DNA of 64,000 nt. Source: Symmachiella dynata (lineage in GTDB: Bacteria > Planctomycetota > Planctomycetia > Planctomycetales > Planctomycetaceae). How positions within the stretch are numbered: the first letter of the stretch is position 1; the number at the start of each line of letters is the position of its first letter. Positions 9,407-18,265 of the stretch are shown in pieces. The stretch lies in the NCBI RefSeq assembly GCF_007747995.1, contig NZ_CP036276.1:4331001-4395000 (forward strand), read 5' to 3'. The notes under the pieces are model-generated. The model was not told where the DNA came from. It worked only from the letters and a program-made list of their open reading frames with translations, and made no database searches. Position numbers and translations under genes: made by a program.

Positions 9407-10341
9407 GCCGCCTTTCTGGGTTCAGAAAACACGGCCCGGACGAATCGCGTCTCCAGCTCTGGAAGCGAACTGGACAGTTCACGGATCGGCCAACCCTGCT
9501 CCACACAAATCTCCGCCACCCGTGGACGTACGTCATGGTCTTTGCCGCAACGGAGTTCAAAACGTTGCCAGTGATCGCCAGATGTGGATTGCTCGACAGC
9601 GATAACACTGTCAATGGTCAATAAGGCCGCACGAATTACCTCGGCTGTCCCGGAGACTTCCAATCGGCAATGGTGAAATTCGGTCCCGGTTCCTAAATCG
9701 ACGTCATCCACGATTCGGCCTTGAGACATGACCAACACGCGACCACAAATGGCCTGGGCTTCGGCTAAGACATGCGTTGAGAGGAGCACCGTGTGCTCGG
9801 CGGCCAATTCGGCAACGAGACCTCGGAATTGCCGGACCTGCAACGGATCCAATCCGGCTGTCGGTTCATCAAGGATCAGCACGGTCGGATCGCTCAACAA
9901 TGCATCGGCCAGCGCCACCCGCCTTCGCTGTCCGTGCGACAAGCGGCCGATGATCCGCTGCCGCAAGTTGACGATTCCACAGGCGTGCAAACAGCGATCG
10001 ATCTCGCCGCCGCGCGAGCGACGCGGTACGTTTTTCAATTTCGCACGGAATGCCAAAAACTCACTGACGCGCGCATCTGGATAAATCGCGGTCGATTCGG
10101 GAAGATATCCAATTTGCCGACGGGCTTCCTGCGCGCGGTCGACTGTATCGAACCCGGCTATGCAAACCGATCCATGGGTCGGCGCGAGGAACGTAGTCAA
10201 CATCCGCAATGTCGTCGTTTTACCCGCTCCATTGGGACCAATCAGACCGACGATCCTCGGCCCCGGTATCTCAAAATCGATTCCGTTGACCGCTCGCGTT
10301 TCCCCAAAGGATTTGACGAGGTTACGGACAACAATCGACAT
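9403..10341 (-). CDS. GldA-like ABC transporter ATP-binding protein
   Basis: 312 aa ATPase. Walker A is GPNGAGKTT (about residues 35-43). The Q-loop region follows, the ABC signature is LSHGQRRR (about 134-141), and Walker B is LILDEP (about 154-159), with the H-loop in LLSTH. A C-terminal extension of about 95 residues, typical of the CcmA/GldA group, follows the ATPase core. It is the first gene of the operon ATPase, permease, GldG-like and is preceded by a 283-base gap that must hold the promoter. I see no clear promoter boxes there. Confidence 0.9.
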   Translation of the reverse strand: MSIVVRNLVKSFGETRAVNGIDFEIPGPRIVGLIGPNGAGKTTTLRMLTTFLAPTHGSVCIAGFDTVDRAQEARRQIGYLPESTAIYPDARVSEFLAFRAKLKNVPRRSRGGEIDRCLHACGIVNLRQRIIGRLSHGQRRRVALADALLSDPTVLILDEPTAGLDPLQVRQFRGLVAELAAEHTVLLSTHVLAEAQAICGRVLVMSQGRIVDDVDLGTGTEFHHCRLEVSGTAEVIRAALLTIDSVIAVEQSTSGDHWQRFELRCGKDHDVRPRVAEICVEQGWPIRELSSSLPELETRFVRAVFSEPRKAA

Positions 10342-10624
10342 GACGGAACGCCAATCAATTTAGCAAGCGACGGTTCGGGCGGAATGAAGGCGGATTTATA
10401 CGACGCAGCGGTTCAATCGATCAAGACAAGTCTTCGCGCTCGGCGAATCGTCGATATCGGCCGTTAAAGGGCTATTTGGCGGTCGTTTCGGCGGTTTCGC
10501 GGGAATTCGTCGTCCACCGGCCTTGGCAAAATGGCTAATGCCTAGCTAAACTGCATCCCCTCGCGGCGAAATTGCTACAAGATCCCGCGAACTATTTCAC
10601 AGAAACGGCCTCAATCTCCTTTAG

Positions 10625-10888
10625 ATGACAATAGTTACGATCATGACCAAGAAGCGAGCAGCCACCGAGCGGCAACTGGAAAATGCCAAGCAAGCCCTTG
10701 CGGCCCGTGAAGCAACATTGAAAGAATCAGGCGTGGAAACCAAGCGCGACACGATCTGGCGCGGTCTGAACTCCACCGTTCGCGATATTGGCCAACGGCT
10801 CAAAGCCATTGCCACAATTGAAGAACGCGAAAAAGCCATGGCGGAACGCCGCTTGGCCCCCGCCAATGAAGCGGCTGCCGAAGAATAA
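10625..10888 (+). CDS. Small conserved coiled-coil protein, unknown function
   Basis: 87 aa (81 if ATG 10643 is used). Highly charged and helical, with no signal or membrane segment. A predicted coiled coil covers most of the length (RQLENAKQALAAREATLKE, then RDIGQRLKAIATIEEREKAMAERR). A separate minus-strand frame over the same bases reads poorly as protein. It lies just upstream of tRNA-Ser on the same strand. The function is not recognised. Confidence 0.6.
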   Translation: MTIVTIMTKKRAATERQLENAKQALAAREATLKESGVETKRDTIWRGLNSTVRDIGQRLKAIATIEEREKAMAERRLAPANEAAAEE

Positions 10889-10910
10889 ATTCCCTACGGG
10901 GAACAGTTGA

Positions 10911-11005
<95 letters not shown>

Positions 11006-11022
11006 CCACATTAGCCGGACAG

Positions 11023-11997
11023 CTAATCCGGCAAATAAGCGTCTAACATCACCACGGGTCCGCGCGGTGTTAATGTGACGGCCTCCACACTCGCTGGAAT
11101 CAGCCAAGTTTGGCCCAATCCCGCTGACTGTGCTGCGGGATCGCCTTCGACGCTCAATTCTCCGGCTAACACGGAAATAATGTGACACCCACCGCCGGTC
11201 TGTAATTCCACCGGCTTGTCGAACGTCCAGCGGTCCCACACAAATTTGTCGCATTCCACAAGCCGCACGACGTGTGAGCGATCCGTAGGAACCGGTGTTT
11301 GCAAGGCGACCGGGCCTGTGGTGAAGTCGGTGGCGGCGAGTCCCTGCTCGACGTGCAGTTCGCGCGGCTGACCGTCGGCGCCAATAAAATTCCAGTCGTA
11401 CAAGCGAAACGTGGTGTCGCTCGCCTGTTGGATTTCCGCGACCAGCAATCCCCCGCCAATGGCATGCACAGTTCCCGCCGGGAGGAACACGCAATCGCCG
11501 GCAGTCACTGGAATCGCATGCAGATAGTCCTCGCAGACTCCTTGGGCAATGGCTCGGGCCAATGTGTCACGATCGGTTCCCGGTTTCAATCCGGCATAGA
11601 CCAAACTGTCCGGTTCGGCCGCCAAGACGTACCAAGCTTCAGTTTTCCCCATATCAGGCGGAGTGAGTTGGGCTGCCATGTCGTCATGGGGATGCACTTG
11701 GACCGACAGCGTGCGCTGGGCATCCAGAAATTTATAAAGCAGTGGAAATTCCGCTTGTGCATAGCGAATTCCCAGTAATTGCTCGCCATGTTCAGCAACA
11801 ACCTGCGATAACGTTTTGCCCGCTAGAGCACCGTTGGCGACAACGCTTTGAGCGTCGCCATGATCGACAATTTCCCAGCTCTCGGCAAAATGGGGCCCCT
11901 CACCGATCGGCTTGCCCAGCACAGAGCCCAAACGCCTCCCGCCCCAGGGATAATTGCGAAAAATTGGCCGCATCCGAAATGGATAGAGTGTAATCAT
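11023..11997 (-). CDS. manA: Mannose-6-phosphate isomerase, class I
   Basis: 324 aa type I phosphomannose isomerase, interconverting fructose-6-phosphate and mannose-6-phosphate. Zinc-site motifs are visible: the VQVHPHDD segment (about 99-106), KTEAWYVL (about 117-124), and the second cupin histidine in PAGTVHAIGGG (about 173-183). The N-terminal RNYPWGGRRLG is characteristic of the family. The length matches the short bacterial class. It is convergent with tRNA-Ser, with only 23 bases between them. An inverted repeat GCCGGA/TCCGGC overlaps its stop region. Confidence 0.92.
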   Translation of the reverse strand: MITLYPFRMRPIFRNYPWGGRRLGSVLGKPIGEGPHFAESWEIVDHGDAQSVVANGALAGKTLSQVVAEHGEQLLGIRYAQAEFPLLYKFLDAQRTLSVQVHPHDDMAAQLTPPDMGKTEAWYVLAAEPDSLVYAGLKPGTDRDTLARAIAQGVCEDYLHAIPVTAGDCVFLPAGTVHAIGGGLLVAEIQQASDTTFRLYDWNFIGADGQPRELHVEQGLAATDFTTGPVALQTPVPTDRSHVVRLVECDKFVWDRWTFDKPVELQTGGGCHIISVLAGELSVEGDPAAQSAGLGQTWLIPASVEAVTLTPRGPVVMLDAYLPD

Positions 11998-12372
11998 GCG
12001 TCTTCCCAGGCTGCCCTCTCAGGATTTGGAGGATTCAGTCGGCGACGAATTCCCCGGTGCGGCACAAACTTACTGAACTCCCCAACAAATTGATATTTTG
12101 GCCGTAATACTTGAGATGTGAAACAGCGTCAAGGAGCTTATTGGGTTTGACTTACCACGATGTCGCCTCAAAAAATCGGTGAAAATCTAGAGATTCGGAT
12201 TGTTCTTGGTCTAAGAATCGTAAATACTACTCGCAGATCATTAAACCTCCCGCTGGGAGTCAATTGGGGGATGCGCGTTCACGTCGCTTGCCGCCCCTAG
12301 GCATGGGCAGTGTCAGGAAACCGCACGAAGCGGTTGTTGCAGTCGTCTTTACGGAAGAGGCGGGGGAATCGA
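11998..12372. other. Intergenic region, no gene seen
   Basis: A 375-base AT-richer stretch between the divergent manA and the small plus-strand gene. It must hold the manA promoter. I see no convincing open frame, repeat or RNA gene in it. Confidence 0.5.
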
Positions 12373-12567
12373 ATGAGGCGAATTGACTACCGGGAAGGAC
12401 TTCCGGGGGCACACCTCAGCGACGACCAAGCTCCGACATCCCGTCGTGCTGCTGTCTCAATGGTCGACGCGATCATGGAAGAACTCGCGATGCATAATGT
12501 CGATCTGGAATCCGTGACCCTCGAAGAAATGAAGCAACTTTTCACCGACGCTTGCCGCGATTCCTAA
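12373..12567 (+). CDS. Small hypothetical protein
   Basis: 64 aa from ATG 12373. A GTG at 12310 would add 21 basic residues that read like non-coding sequence, so the ATG is preferred. The protein is acidic and helical, without a membrane segment, and has a C-terminal half (SMVDAIMEELAMHNVDLESV) that looks like a short helical domain. No family is recognised. It is convergent with the YeiH-family gene, 46 bases apart. Confidence 0.5.
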   Translation: MRRIDYREGLPGAHLSDDQAPTSRRAAVSMVDAIMEELAMHNVDLESVTLEEMKQLFTDACRDS

Positions 12568-12613
12568 CACGTGCGACTGCGGAACGCGGCGGACATTTTC
12601 TCGTTGCTGCACA

Positions 12614-14035
12614 TTATTTGATCAAAGCGGTGGCTGCTTCGGGGAACACCACTTTGAACATCAGCCAAGCCATCAGTAACGTCAGGCTCAAGTTGAGTGT
12701 CTGTCCACAGACATACAGAATCAGCGGCTTGCCTCCCTGCAATGACGCTCCCAATTCGCGAAAATTTGTTTCTAGGCCGATGCTGACGAAGGCCAAACAG
12801 AAAAACCACCCGCGAAGCGTTTTCGTCGTTCCGCCGATCATGGCATCCAGTACCGCCGGCCCTTCCGGCAGCGTTTCGTGGATGAACGAAAAGAGAATTG
12901 AAGCGCCTACGAAACCGACAATAAATTTCGGAAAGCGATACCAGATTTCCCACAGGCTCACTTTTTGCGATTTCTCGCCGCGATCAACATAAATCGTCCA
13001 GTACACCGACACGGCAAACGCGATCACGCCGATCAGAATGTTCTGAATCATTTTCACGGTCATCGCAACGGGGGTGTACTCATCCCCCAAAAACTCACCC
13101 GCCGCCGCCACCGCCCCGGTGGCATCGATGGTCCCTCCCATCCAGGCAGCGCCCACGGTTTTGTCGATCCCGACTGTGGTGATAAACACCGGCATGATGA
13201 TCATCATGATCACGGTGAACAACATCGACATCCCGACTGCCAACGTCAGTTCCTCTTTCTTAGCGCGACAGGCAGCTGCGGTCGCAATCGCCGCTGAAAC
13301 GCCGCACACCGACATGTCGGCGGCGATCGTGATATTCAATGTTCGCGACGCCATGCGGAGAATTCGTTGGCCGAACCAATACGTCGTGGTCAATACGATG
13401 GGAGTCACCACCCAGGCAATGATGATCCCCGGTTTTCCCAACGCCAACAATTTGCCGAACAGAATCTCGGCTCCCAAAACCACTAGACCGGTCTTGATAT
13501 AAAATTCCGTTTTGACAGCCGGTTTGATGAACGCTGGTGTGCCAATCGTGTTGCTAATCAGCAATCCCAACACAATGGCCCACAGCGCATATCCCAGATG
13601 ATACAACTTAACCGTCGCCTGCCCCGCCATCACAAAGGCCAAAACTGCCAACAAAGCCACCACAAGAAATCCGCAAGCAAAACGAGAAAACGACTCTCCC
13701 ATTCCGCATTGGCCGATACCGAACATCACCAGACTTGCGGCACAGACAGCAATCGTCCCCAGCAGGACGGAATATTGGCCATCTTTGACCAAAGACACCG
13801 CCGGATTGTCCGTCCAACTCCCCGGTTTGCGGATCCATTCCGCCAGCGGGTTCATATATTCTGTCGGCGAATCCTCAAGCTGACCGTAGGCATAGACAGC
13901 TGTGAAGGCCACGGCAAGAATCGCTCCGCCCAAAATGACCGCCCACCAATCCTCCGTCAATCCGGAGGCATACGCGGGAAGGACCTCATCGTTTTCTGGT
14001 TGGATTTCATCGGCTGCCCTGGGCTCGTCCACCAT
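12614..14035 (-). CDS. YeiH/UPF0324 family putative anion exporter
   Basis: 473 aa polytopic membrane protein with about eleven hydrophobic segments. An unusually long N-terminal cytoplasmic stretch (residues 1-30) precedes the first helix. Family features include the glycine-rich MGGTIDATGAVAAAG and a following KMIQN. YeiH-family proteins are annotated as putative sulfate exporters, but direct proof of substrate is scarce. It is longer than the roughly 350 aa of enteric YeiH because of an added N-terminal region with two helices. Transcribed alone. Confidence 0.82.
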   Translation of the reverse strand: MVDEPRAADEIQPENDEVLPAYASGLTEDWWAVILGGAILAVAFTAVYAYGQLEDSPTEYMNPLAEWIRKPGSWTDNPAVSLVKDGQYSVLLGTIAVCAASLVMFGIGQCGMGESFSRFACGFLVVALLAVLAFVMAGQATVKLYHLGYALWAIVLGLLISNTIGTPAFIKPAVKTEFYIKTGLVVLGAEILFGKLLALGKPGIIIAWVVTPIVLTTTYWFGQRILRMASRTLNITIAADMSVCGVSAAIATAAACRAKKEELTLAVGMSMLFTVIMMIIMPVFITTVGIDKTVGAAWMGGTIDATGAVAAAGEFLGDEYTPVAMTVKMIQNILIGVIAFAVSVYWTIYVDRGEKSQKVSLWEIWYRFPKFIVGFVGASILFSFIHETLPEGPAVLDAMIGGTTKTLRGWFFCLAFVSIGLETNFRELGASLQGGKPLILYVCGQTLNLSLTLLMAWLMFKVVFPEAATALIK

Positions 14036-14382
14036 CAGTGTCTTTCAGTCAGTGCGTGATCTAGGTTGTCGCATCGAGAAGCAAGTTCTCATTCCAAGTG
14101 ACTGATATTTGCACCCATTCGGTAAAAACGCAAGCCATCCCCGTCCGTCTGCACAGGCTTGTAGAACAATAGCCGGAGCCACGCACCAAAAAAGATTGCG
14201 ACTCGATATGCGGCCAAACAGCGGTGGATCATCCCGGGCAATCGTCACATTCTGACCAAATCGGCTGAAGCCCCCAAACTTGGTGCTCCTTTTCGCCTCG
14301 ATCCGGTTGAAAGGTGCTTGCGAATCTGTTAAAAAACCTCGCCGACAAGCATTTAGCGCATCGTGCGGAGCATGTCACGGCG
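14036..14382. other. Intergenic region, no gene seen
   Basis: The gap between the YeiH-family gene start and tRNA-Phe, 347 bases. It presumably contains the divergent promoters for both. No supported open frame or repeat was found. Confidence 0.5.
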
Positions 14383-14455
14383 GGACAGGTAGCTCAGTTG
14401 GTAGAGCACAGGACTGAAAATCCTGGTGTCGGGGGTTCGACCCCCCCCCTGTCCA
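14383..14455 (+). tRNA. tRNA-Phe (anticodon GAA)
   Basis: A 73-base tRNA without encoded CCA. The acceptor stem is GGACAGG (14383-14389) with CCTGTCC (14448-14454) and discriminator A. The D arm has AGCTCAGTTGGTAGAGC. The anticodon stem is CAGGA/TCCTG with loop CTGAAAA, giving anticodon GAA at 14416-14418. The T arm is GGGGGTTCGACCCCC. Confidence 0.96.
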
Positions 14456-14463
14456 CTCTACCT

Positions 14464-14505
14464 AAAGAAAGACCGCACAACGTATTGTGCGGTCTTTCTT
14501 TTTTT
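14464..14505 (+). terminator. Intrinsic terminator after tRNA-Phe
   Basis: A perfect 14-bp stem GAAAGACCGCACAA (14467-14480) pairs with TTGTGCGGTCTTTC (14485-14498) over a CGTA loop, followed directly by seven T residues. It starts 9 bases after the tRNA, so it ends the tRNA-Phe transcript. Confidence 0.93.
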
Positions 14506-14665
14506 GTGCGCGACCGATGGTTTCAGTCATCGATGCAATGCCCCCTTGAAAACCAAGGCCGACGAACATTTTCTGCCGGATCGCTGTGATCGCGAGACTC
14601 CCGAGTCAGTCGGTCCTTGGCCATCGATGAAGAAAACTTCTCGAATTAGGTTGCCATGCAGATAC

Positions 14666-14677
14666 TTGCATATACAA
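14666..14677. promoter_or_regulatory. Putative MarR operator upstream of the marR gene
   Basis: TTGCATATACAA, an imperfect palindrome (TTG-nATATn-CAA), lies 20 bases before the marR start codon. The identical 12 bases recur at 15172-15183 upstream of the next gene at the same distance. The placement suggests autoregulation by the adjacent MarR protein. This is inference. Confidence 0.65.
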
Positions 14678-14697
14678 TATAATAAGGAGCAAGCGAT

Positions 14698-15153
14698 ATG
14701 AATACCAATCAACTCCATCCGACAATTGACTCCATTGCCGGAGAATGCATCGCCGTGCGAATGAGAATGCTCAATCGGGATGTAACGAAGATTTACGACG
14801 TCGCCTTAAGACCATTAAGTCTCAAGGTGAGCCAAATGAATATCCTTGTTGCCGCTGGCAAGATGGGTATCGCTCGGCCGGCGGAGGTCTGTGCGAGGTT
14901 ACATTTGGATGTGTCGACATTGAGCCGCAATGTTGAGCGTATGAAGGCGCGGGGTTGGCTGGAGGTCATTCCAGACGCGGATGGCAGAGCGCAGCCATTC
15001 CGTCTCACAAGCGAAGGAGCGAAACTTTTAAAGAAAGCAGTCCCAGCGTGGGAAAAGGCCCAGCATCAAGCTACTGCTCTACTCGGTGACGATTTCGTCG
15101 AGTTGTTGGGGCAAACCGCGGAACGGTTGAAATTAGACACTCACTCACATTGA
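14698..15153 (+). CDS. MarR family transcriptional regulator
   Basis: 151 aa winged-helix regulator. The helix-turn-helix is visible around residues 60-85 (ARPAEVCARLHLDVSTLSRNVERM). It is followed by the wing LEVIPDADGRAQPFRLTSEG, with the DxR/R element of MarR proteins at about 101-104, and C-terminal dimer helices. The start at ATG 14698 has a good ribosome binding site (AAGGAG, 14683-14688). The downstream 4Fe-4S/SCP2 gene is 49 bases away on the same strand and has the same operator-like site. The likely role is local repression of itself and that gene in response to a small ligand. Confidence 0.9.
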   Translation: MNTNQLHPTIDSIAGECIAVRMRMLNRDVTKIYDVALRPLSLKVSQMNILVAAGKMGIARPAEVCARLHLDVSTLSRNVERMKARGWLEVIPDADGRAQPFRLTSEGAKLLKKAVPAWEKAQHQATALLGDDFVELLGQTAERLKLDTHSH

Positions 15154-15171
15154 TTTTTTTTGGACAATTAG

Positions 15172-15183
15172 TTGCATATACAA
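15172..15183. promoter_or_regulatory. Second copy of the putative MarR operator
   Basis: TTGCATATACAA, identical to 14666-14677, ends 19 bases before the ATG of the 4Fe-4S/SCP2 gene. A T-rich run (15153-15161) lies immediately upstream and may be part of the promoter. A second promoter inside the apparent two-gene operon is implied. Confidence 0.65.
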
Positions 15184-15202
15184 ACAATGGAGCCCCCCCG
15201 TC

Positions 15203-16540
15203 ATGAAGATCTCCGAACATCCAACCGTCAAGCGGATACACTCCCAACAGACGCCTCGCATTGCTCAAGAATCCAAGCCACTTGATGCCGATTGGCTACG
15301 CCAACTCGCTTTTGACGCCGGCGCCGATGATGTTGGCTTCGTCCAGATCGACCGTCACGAAATCGATGATCAACGGGATGACATACTGAATGCATTTCCC
15401 CGCACGAAGACCCTCATTAGCTATATCGTGCGCATGCACCGAGAGCCACTCCGCACTCCAGCCCGTAGCGTGGCCAATCTTGAATTCCACCATGTCGGTG
15501 ACAAAATCAACGAGATCGGCCGTAATCTAGTCAGGACATTGGAAGATCGGGGCATCAGGGCACTCAATCCGGCCATGGGCTTCCCGATGGAGATGGATAA
15601 GTTCCCCGGAAAGATTTGGGTCGTGTCGCATAAGCCTATCGCCGTCGCTGCGGGTCTGGGAATGATGGGCATTCACCGTAACGTCATTCACCATAAATTC
15701 GGCAATTTCATCTTGTTGGGAACAGTCTTAATTGATGCCGAGGTATCGCAATACGGTCAACCCATCGACTTCAACCCTTGCCTGGAATGCAAACTTTGCG
15801 TGGCAGCTTGCCCAGTAGGAGCGATCTCACCGCAAGGTGAGTTCAATTTCTCGGCCTGTTATTCGCATAACTACCGGGAATTCATGGGTGGCTTCACCGA
15901 CTGGACGGAAGAAGTTGCCGATAGCAAGAACCGCTTTGATTATCGCAAACGCGTGAACGACTCGGAGTCTGCCTCGATGTGGCAGAGCCTTTCCTTCGGT
16001 GCGAACTACAAAGCGGCGTATTGCCTGTCCGTCTGCCCTGCGGGTGAGGATGTTATCGGTCCGTACTTGGCTAGCAAAAAGACGCACCTGAAGGAGATTG
16101 TAAAACCACTCCAAGAAAAAGAAGAAACAATCTATGTCCTGAAGAACTCTGACGCTGAAGCGTACGTTGCCAAGCGGTTCCCGAAGAAACAAACCAAGTA
16201 TGTCGGGAATAGCCTGCGGCCCGGCAGCATCAGCGGCTTTCTGCAAGGAGTGCCGCTTGTATTTCAGCCGGGCAAATCAAACGGTCTGAACGCCACATAC
16301 CACTTTACTTTCACGGGAGATGAAAACCGTAAGGCGACTATCGTGATCCAAGACAAAAAGATTTTCACCGAAGAAGGGCATCACGGAGAACCGGATTTAC
16401 GTGTCACCGCTGATGCGAAAACGTGGCTCGGTTTTTTAGCGAAAGAGAAGAATATCGCCTGGGCGCTGTTGCGGCGAAAGATCCGTCTCAAGGGTTCCCC
16501 GAGATTACTACTAGCATTCGGAAAATGCTTTCCAACGTAG
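15203..16540 (+). CDS. 4Fe-4S ferredoxin-type protein with C-terminal SCP2 domain
   Basis: 445 aa. The N-terminal half resembles epoxyqueuosine-reductase/reductive-dehalogenase-like iron-sulfur proteins. A first cluster motif has C193, C196, C199 and C203 (CLECKLCVAACP), and a second partial motif has C274 and C278 (CLSVCP). Residues about 345-445 look like an SCP2 sterol-carrier domain (VVFQPGKSNGLNATYHFTF region to the end). No Tat signal is present, so it is probably cytoplasmic. The corrinoid-binding residues cannot be judged by eye. MarR control suggests a role in handling a toxic or aromatic/lipid-like compound, but the substrate is unknown. Confidence 0.8.
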   Translation: MKISEHPTVKRIHSQQTPRIAQESKPLDADWLRQLAFDAGADDVGFVQIDRHEIDDQRDDILNAFPRTKTLISYIVRMHREPLRTPARSVANLEFHHVGDKINEIGRNLVRTLEDRGIRALNPAMGFPMEMDKFPGKIWVVSHKPIAVAAGLGMMGIHRNVIHHKFGNFILLGTVLIDAEVSQYGQPIDFNPCLECKLCVAACPVGAISPQGEFNFSACYSHNYREFMGGFTDWTEEVADSKNRFDYRKRVNDSESASMWQSLSFGANYKAAYCLSVCPAGEDVIGPYLASKKTHLKEIVKPLQEKEETIYVLKNSDAEAYVAKRFPKKQTKYVGNSLRPGSISGFLQGVPLVFQPGKSNGLNATYHFTFTGDENRKATIVIQDKKIFTEEGHHGEPDLRVTADAKTWLGFLAKEKNIAWALLRRKIRLKGSPRLLLAFGKCFPT

Positions 16541-16871
16541 GCGTTGCAGTCGATCTATATCCCAGAGCCCCTTGCCGCCAGACGCAGCAACCAGTGGGTC
16601 TGGCCAATACCGCTCAAGTCATTGCCACACAGAAATCGAAGAGGACCAGGTAACGGACAAGCCTTCGGTAGATATGCAACCCATTGCTGGACAATTGGAG
16701 ACCTTCTCCAAGACTCCATGATGTCCGGCGAATAACAGTGAGAGATATTTTCGCAAATGCCCCTTCGATGAGGCGATGTCGCTGATGTGGTCGCAGGTTG
16801 TTGCTACCGCTGTGCTGTTTTTCTCATTAGAATGAACCTCTCCTCAATCCCTGACTGCAACGAGATCAACC
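16541..16871. other. Intergenic region, no gene seen
   Basis: 331 bases between the 4Fe-4S/SCP2 gene and the phosphoesterase gene. Small frames here overlap and read poorly as proteins. No hairpin with a T-tract was found. Confidence 0.45.
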
Positions 16872-17783
16872 ATGATTGAAAAAACCGCACGCAAAACACA
16901 AATCCAGCGACGGGCATTTCTGCGCGATGGCTCGCTGCTGTTGTGTGGGGCGAGTCTCGGTGGCGCGTTGCCGCGTCGTCTGTTTGCCGACAAGACGGAG
17001 GCTGCACAGCCGCTGCGGATCGGATTGGTCACAGATCTGCATTACGCAGACAAGCCGCATGCCGGGTCGCGATATTATCGGCAGAGCTTAGACAAATTGG
17101 CCGAAGCGGGGGACGAGTTTCAGAAACAGAAACTCGATTTTGTTGTCGAACTGGGCGATCTGATCGACGCAGCCGACTCGGTGGAGACCGAACTGGGATA
17201 TCTCACACGCATCAACCGCGATTTTTCAAAAACCTGCAAGACACGGCACTACGTGTTGGGCAATCACTGCGTGCAGACGTTGAAAAAAGAGGAATTCCTG
17301 GCGGCGGTCGAACAACCGAAATCGTACTATTCGTTCGATGCGGGGAATTTCCATTTCGTTGTGCTGGACGCTTGTTTTCGCAGTGATGGCGAACCGTACG
17401 GCCGGAATAATTTCAAGTGGACTGACCCCAATATCCCCGCAGCGGAATTGGAATGGCTCAAAGCGGATCTCGACAAGACGACCAAGCCGACCATCGTGTT
17501 TGGCCATCAACGGCTGGATGTCAGCAACAATCATGGCGTTAAAAACGCCGTCGCCGTCCGCAAGCTTTTTGAAGACTCCCAAAAAGTGTTGGCTGTCTTT
17601 CAGGGGCATAGCCACAAAAACGACTATCACCAAATCGGCGGGATCCACTACTGCACGATGGTCGCCATGGTCGAAGGGACGGGACCGGAGAATAACGGGT
17701 TTTCCACAATGGCTCTCTCGGGCGACGGCACAATCAAGATTACGGGATTTCGCAAACAAGACCGCTACGAATGGTCGGCGTAA
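16872..17783 (+). CDS. Tat-exported metallophosphoesterase
   Basis: 303 aa. The twin-arginine signal is QRRAFLRDGSLLL (about residues 12-24), with a hydrophobic stretch ending near LFADK. The calcineurin-like phosphoesterase core follows: LVTDLHYAD, VVELGDLIDA, VLGNHC, VFGHQRLD and FQGHSHKND supply the metal ligands. The second domain position of the usual GNHD motif is GNHC here, a conservative variation. The substrate is unknown. It is followed on the same strand by a TM2-domain gene after 50 bases. Confidence 0.87.
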   Translation: MIEKTARKTQIQRRAFLRDGSLLLCGASLGGALPRRLFADKTEAAQPLRIGLVTDLHYADKPHAGSRYYRQSLDKLAEAGDEFQKQKLDFVVELGDLIDAADSVETELGYLTRINRDFSKTCKTRHYVLGNHCVQTLKKEEFLAAVEQPKSYYSFDAGNFHFVVLDACFRSDGEPYGRNNFKWTDPNIPAAELEWLKADLDKTTKPTIVFGHQRLDVSNNHGVKNAVAVRKLFEDSQKVLAVFQGHSHKNDYHQIGGIHYCTMVAMVEGTGPENNGFSTMALSGDGTIKITGFRKQDRYEWSA

Positions 17784-17833
17784 CCTGCCTGCCGCACCGC
17801 AGCCATCCACACATTCTCAACTGGAGCACTACG

Positions 17834-18244
17834 ATGTCCACCCCCGCCACGCACGGCGACACACATTTGAAGACCATTGGCTACATTCTGTGGATTTTTG
17901 GATTCACCGGCGCGCATCGGTTTTATTACGGCAAGCAAATCACCGGCACGATCTGGTTTTTCACGGGCGGACTGTTTTTGATCGGTTGGATCGTCGACCT
18001 GTTTCTAATCCCAGGTATGGATCGGCAAGCGGACTTTCGTTTTCAGTCGGGAAAGCTGGACTACACGCTGGCATGGATTTTCCTCACATTCCTGGGCCTG
18101 TTCGGCGTGCACCGGTTCTACATGGAGAAATGGATCACCGGGATCATCTACCTGATATCGGGCGGATTGTTTGGTCTTGGCTGGCTGTATGATTTATGGA
18201 CGCTGAACAAACAAGTCGACGAGATCAACCGCGCAGTAGTTTGA
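17834..18244 (+). CDS. TM2 domain-containing membrane protein
   Basis: 136 aa from ATG 17834. An upstream in-frame start at 17771 overlaps the previous gene and reads poorly. Two similar halves each contain a TM2-type pair of hydrophobic segments: GYILWIFGFTGAHRFYYGK...GLFLIGWIVDLF and IFLTFLGLFGVHRFYMEK...GGLFGLGWLYDLW. Each carries the GxHRFY motif. The protein is therefore a tandem TM2 duplication. TM2 proteins are small membrane proteins of largely unknown role. Confidence 0.85.
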   Translation: MSTPATHGDTHLKTIGYILWIFGFTGAHRFYYGKQITGTIWFFTGGLFLIGWIVDLFLIPGMDRQADFRFQSGKLDYTLAWIFLTFLGLFGVHRFYMEKWITGIIYLISGGLFGLGWLYDLWTLNKQVDEINRAVV

Positions 18245-18265
18245 AAGTCGCAGCGATCGAGATTG

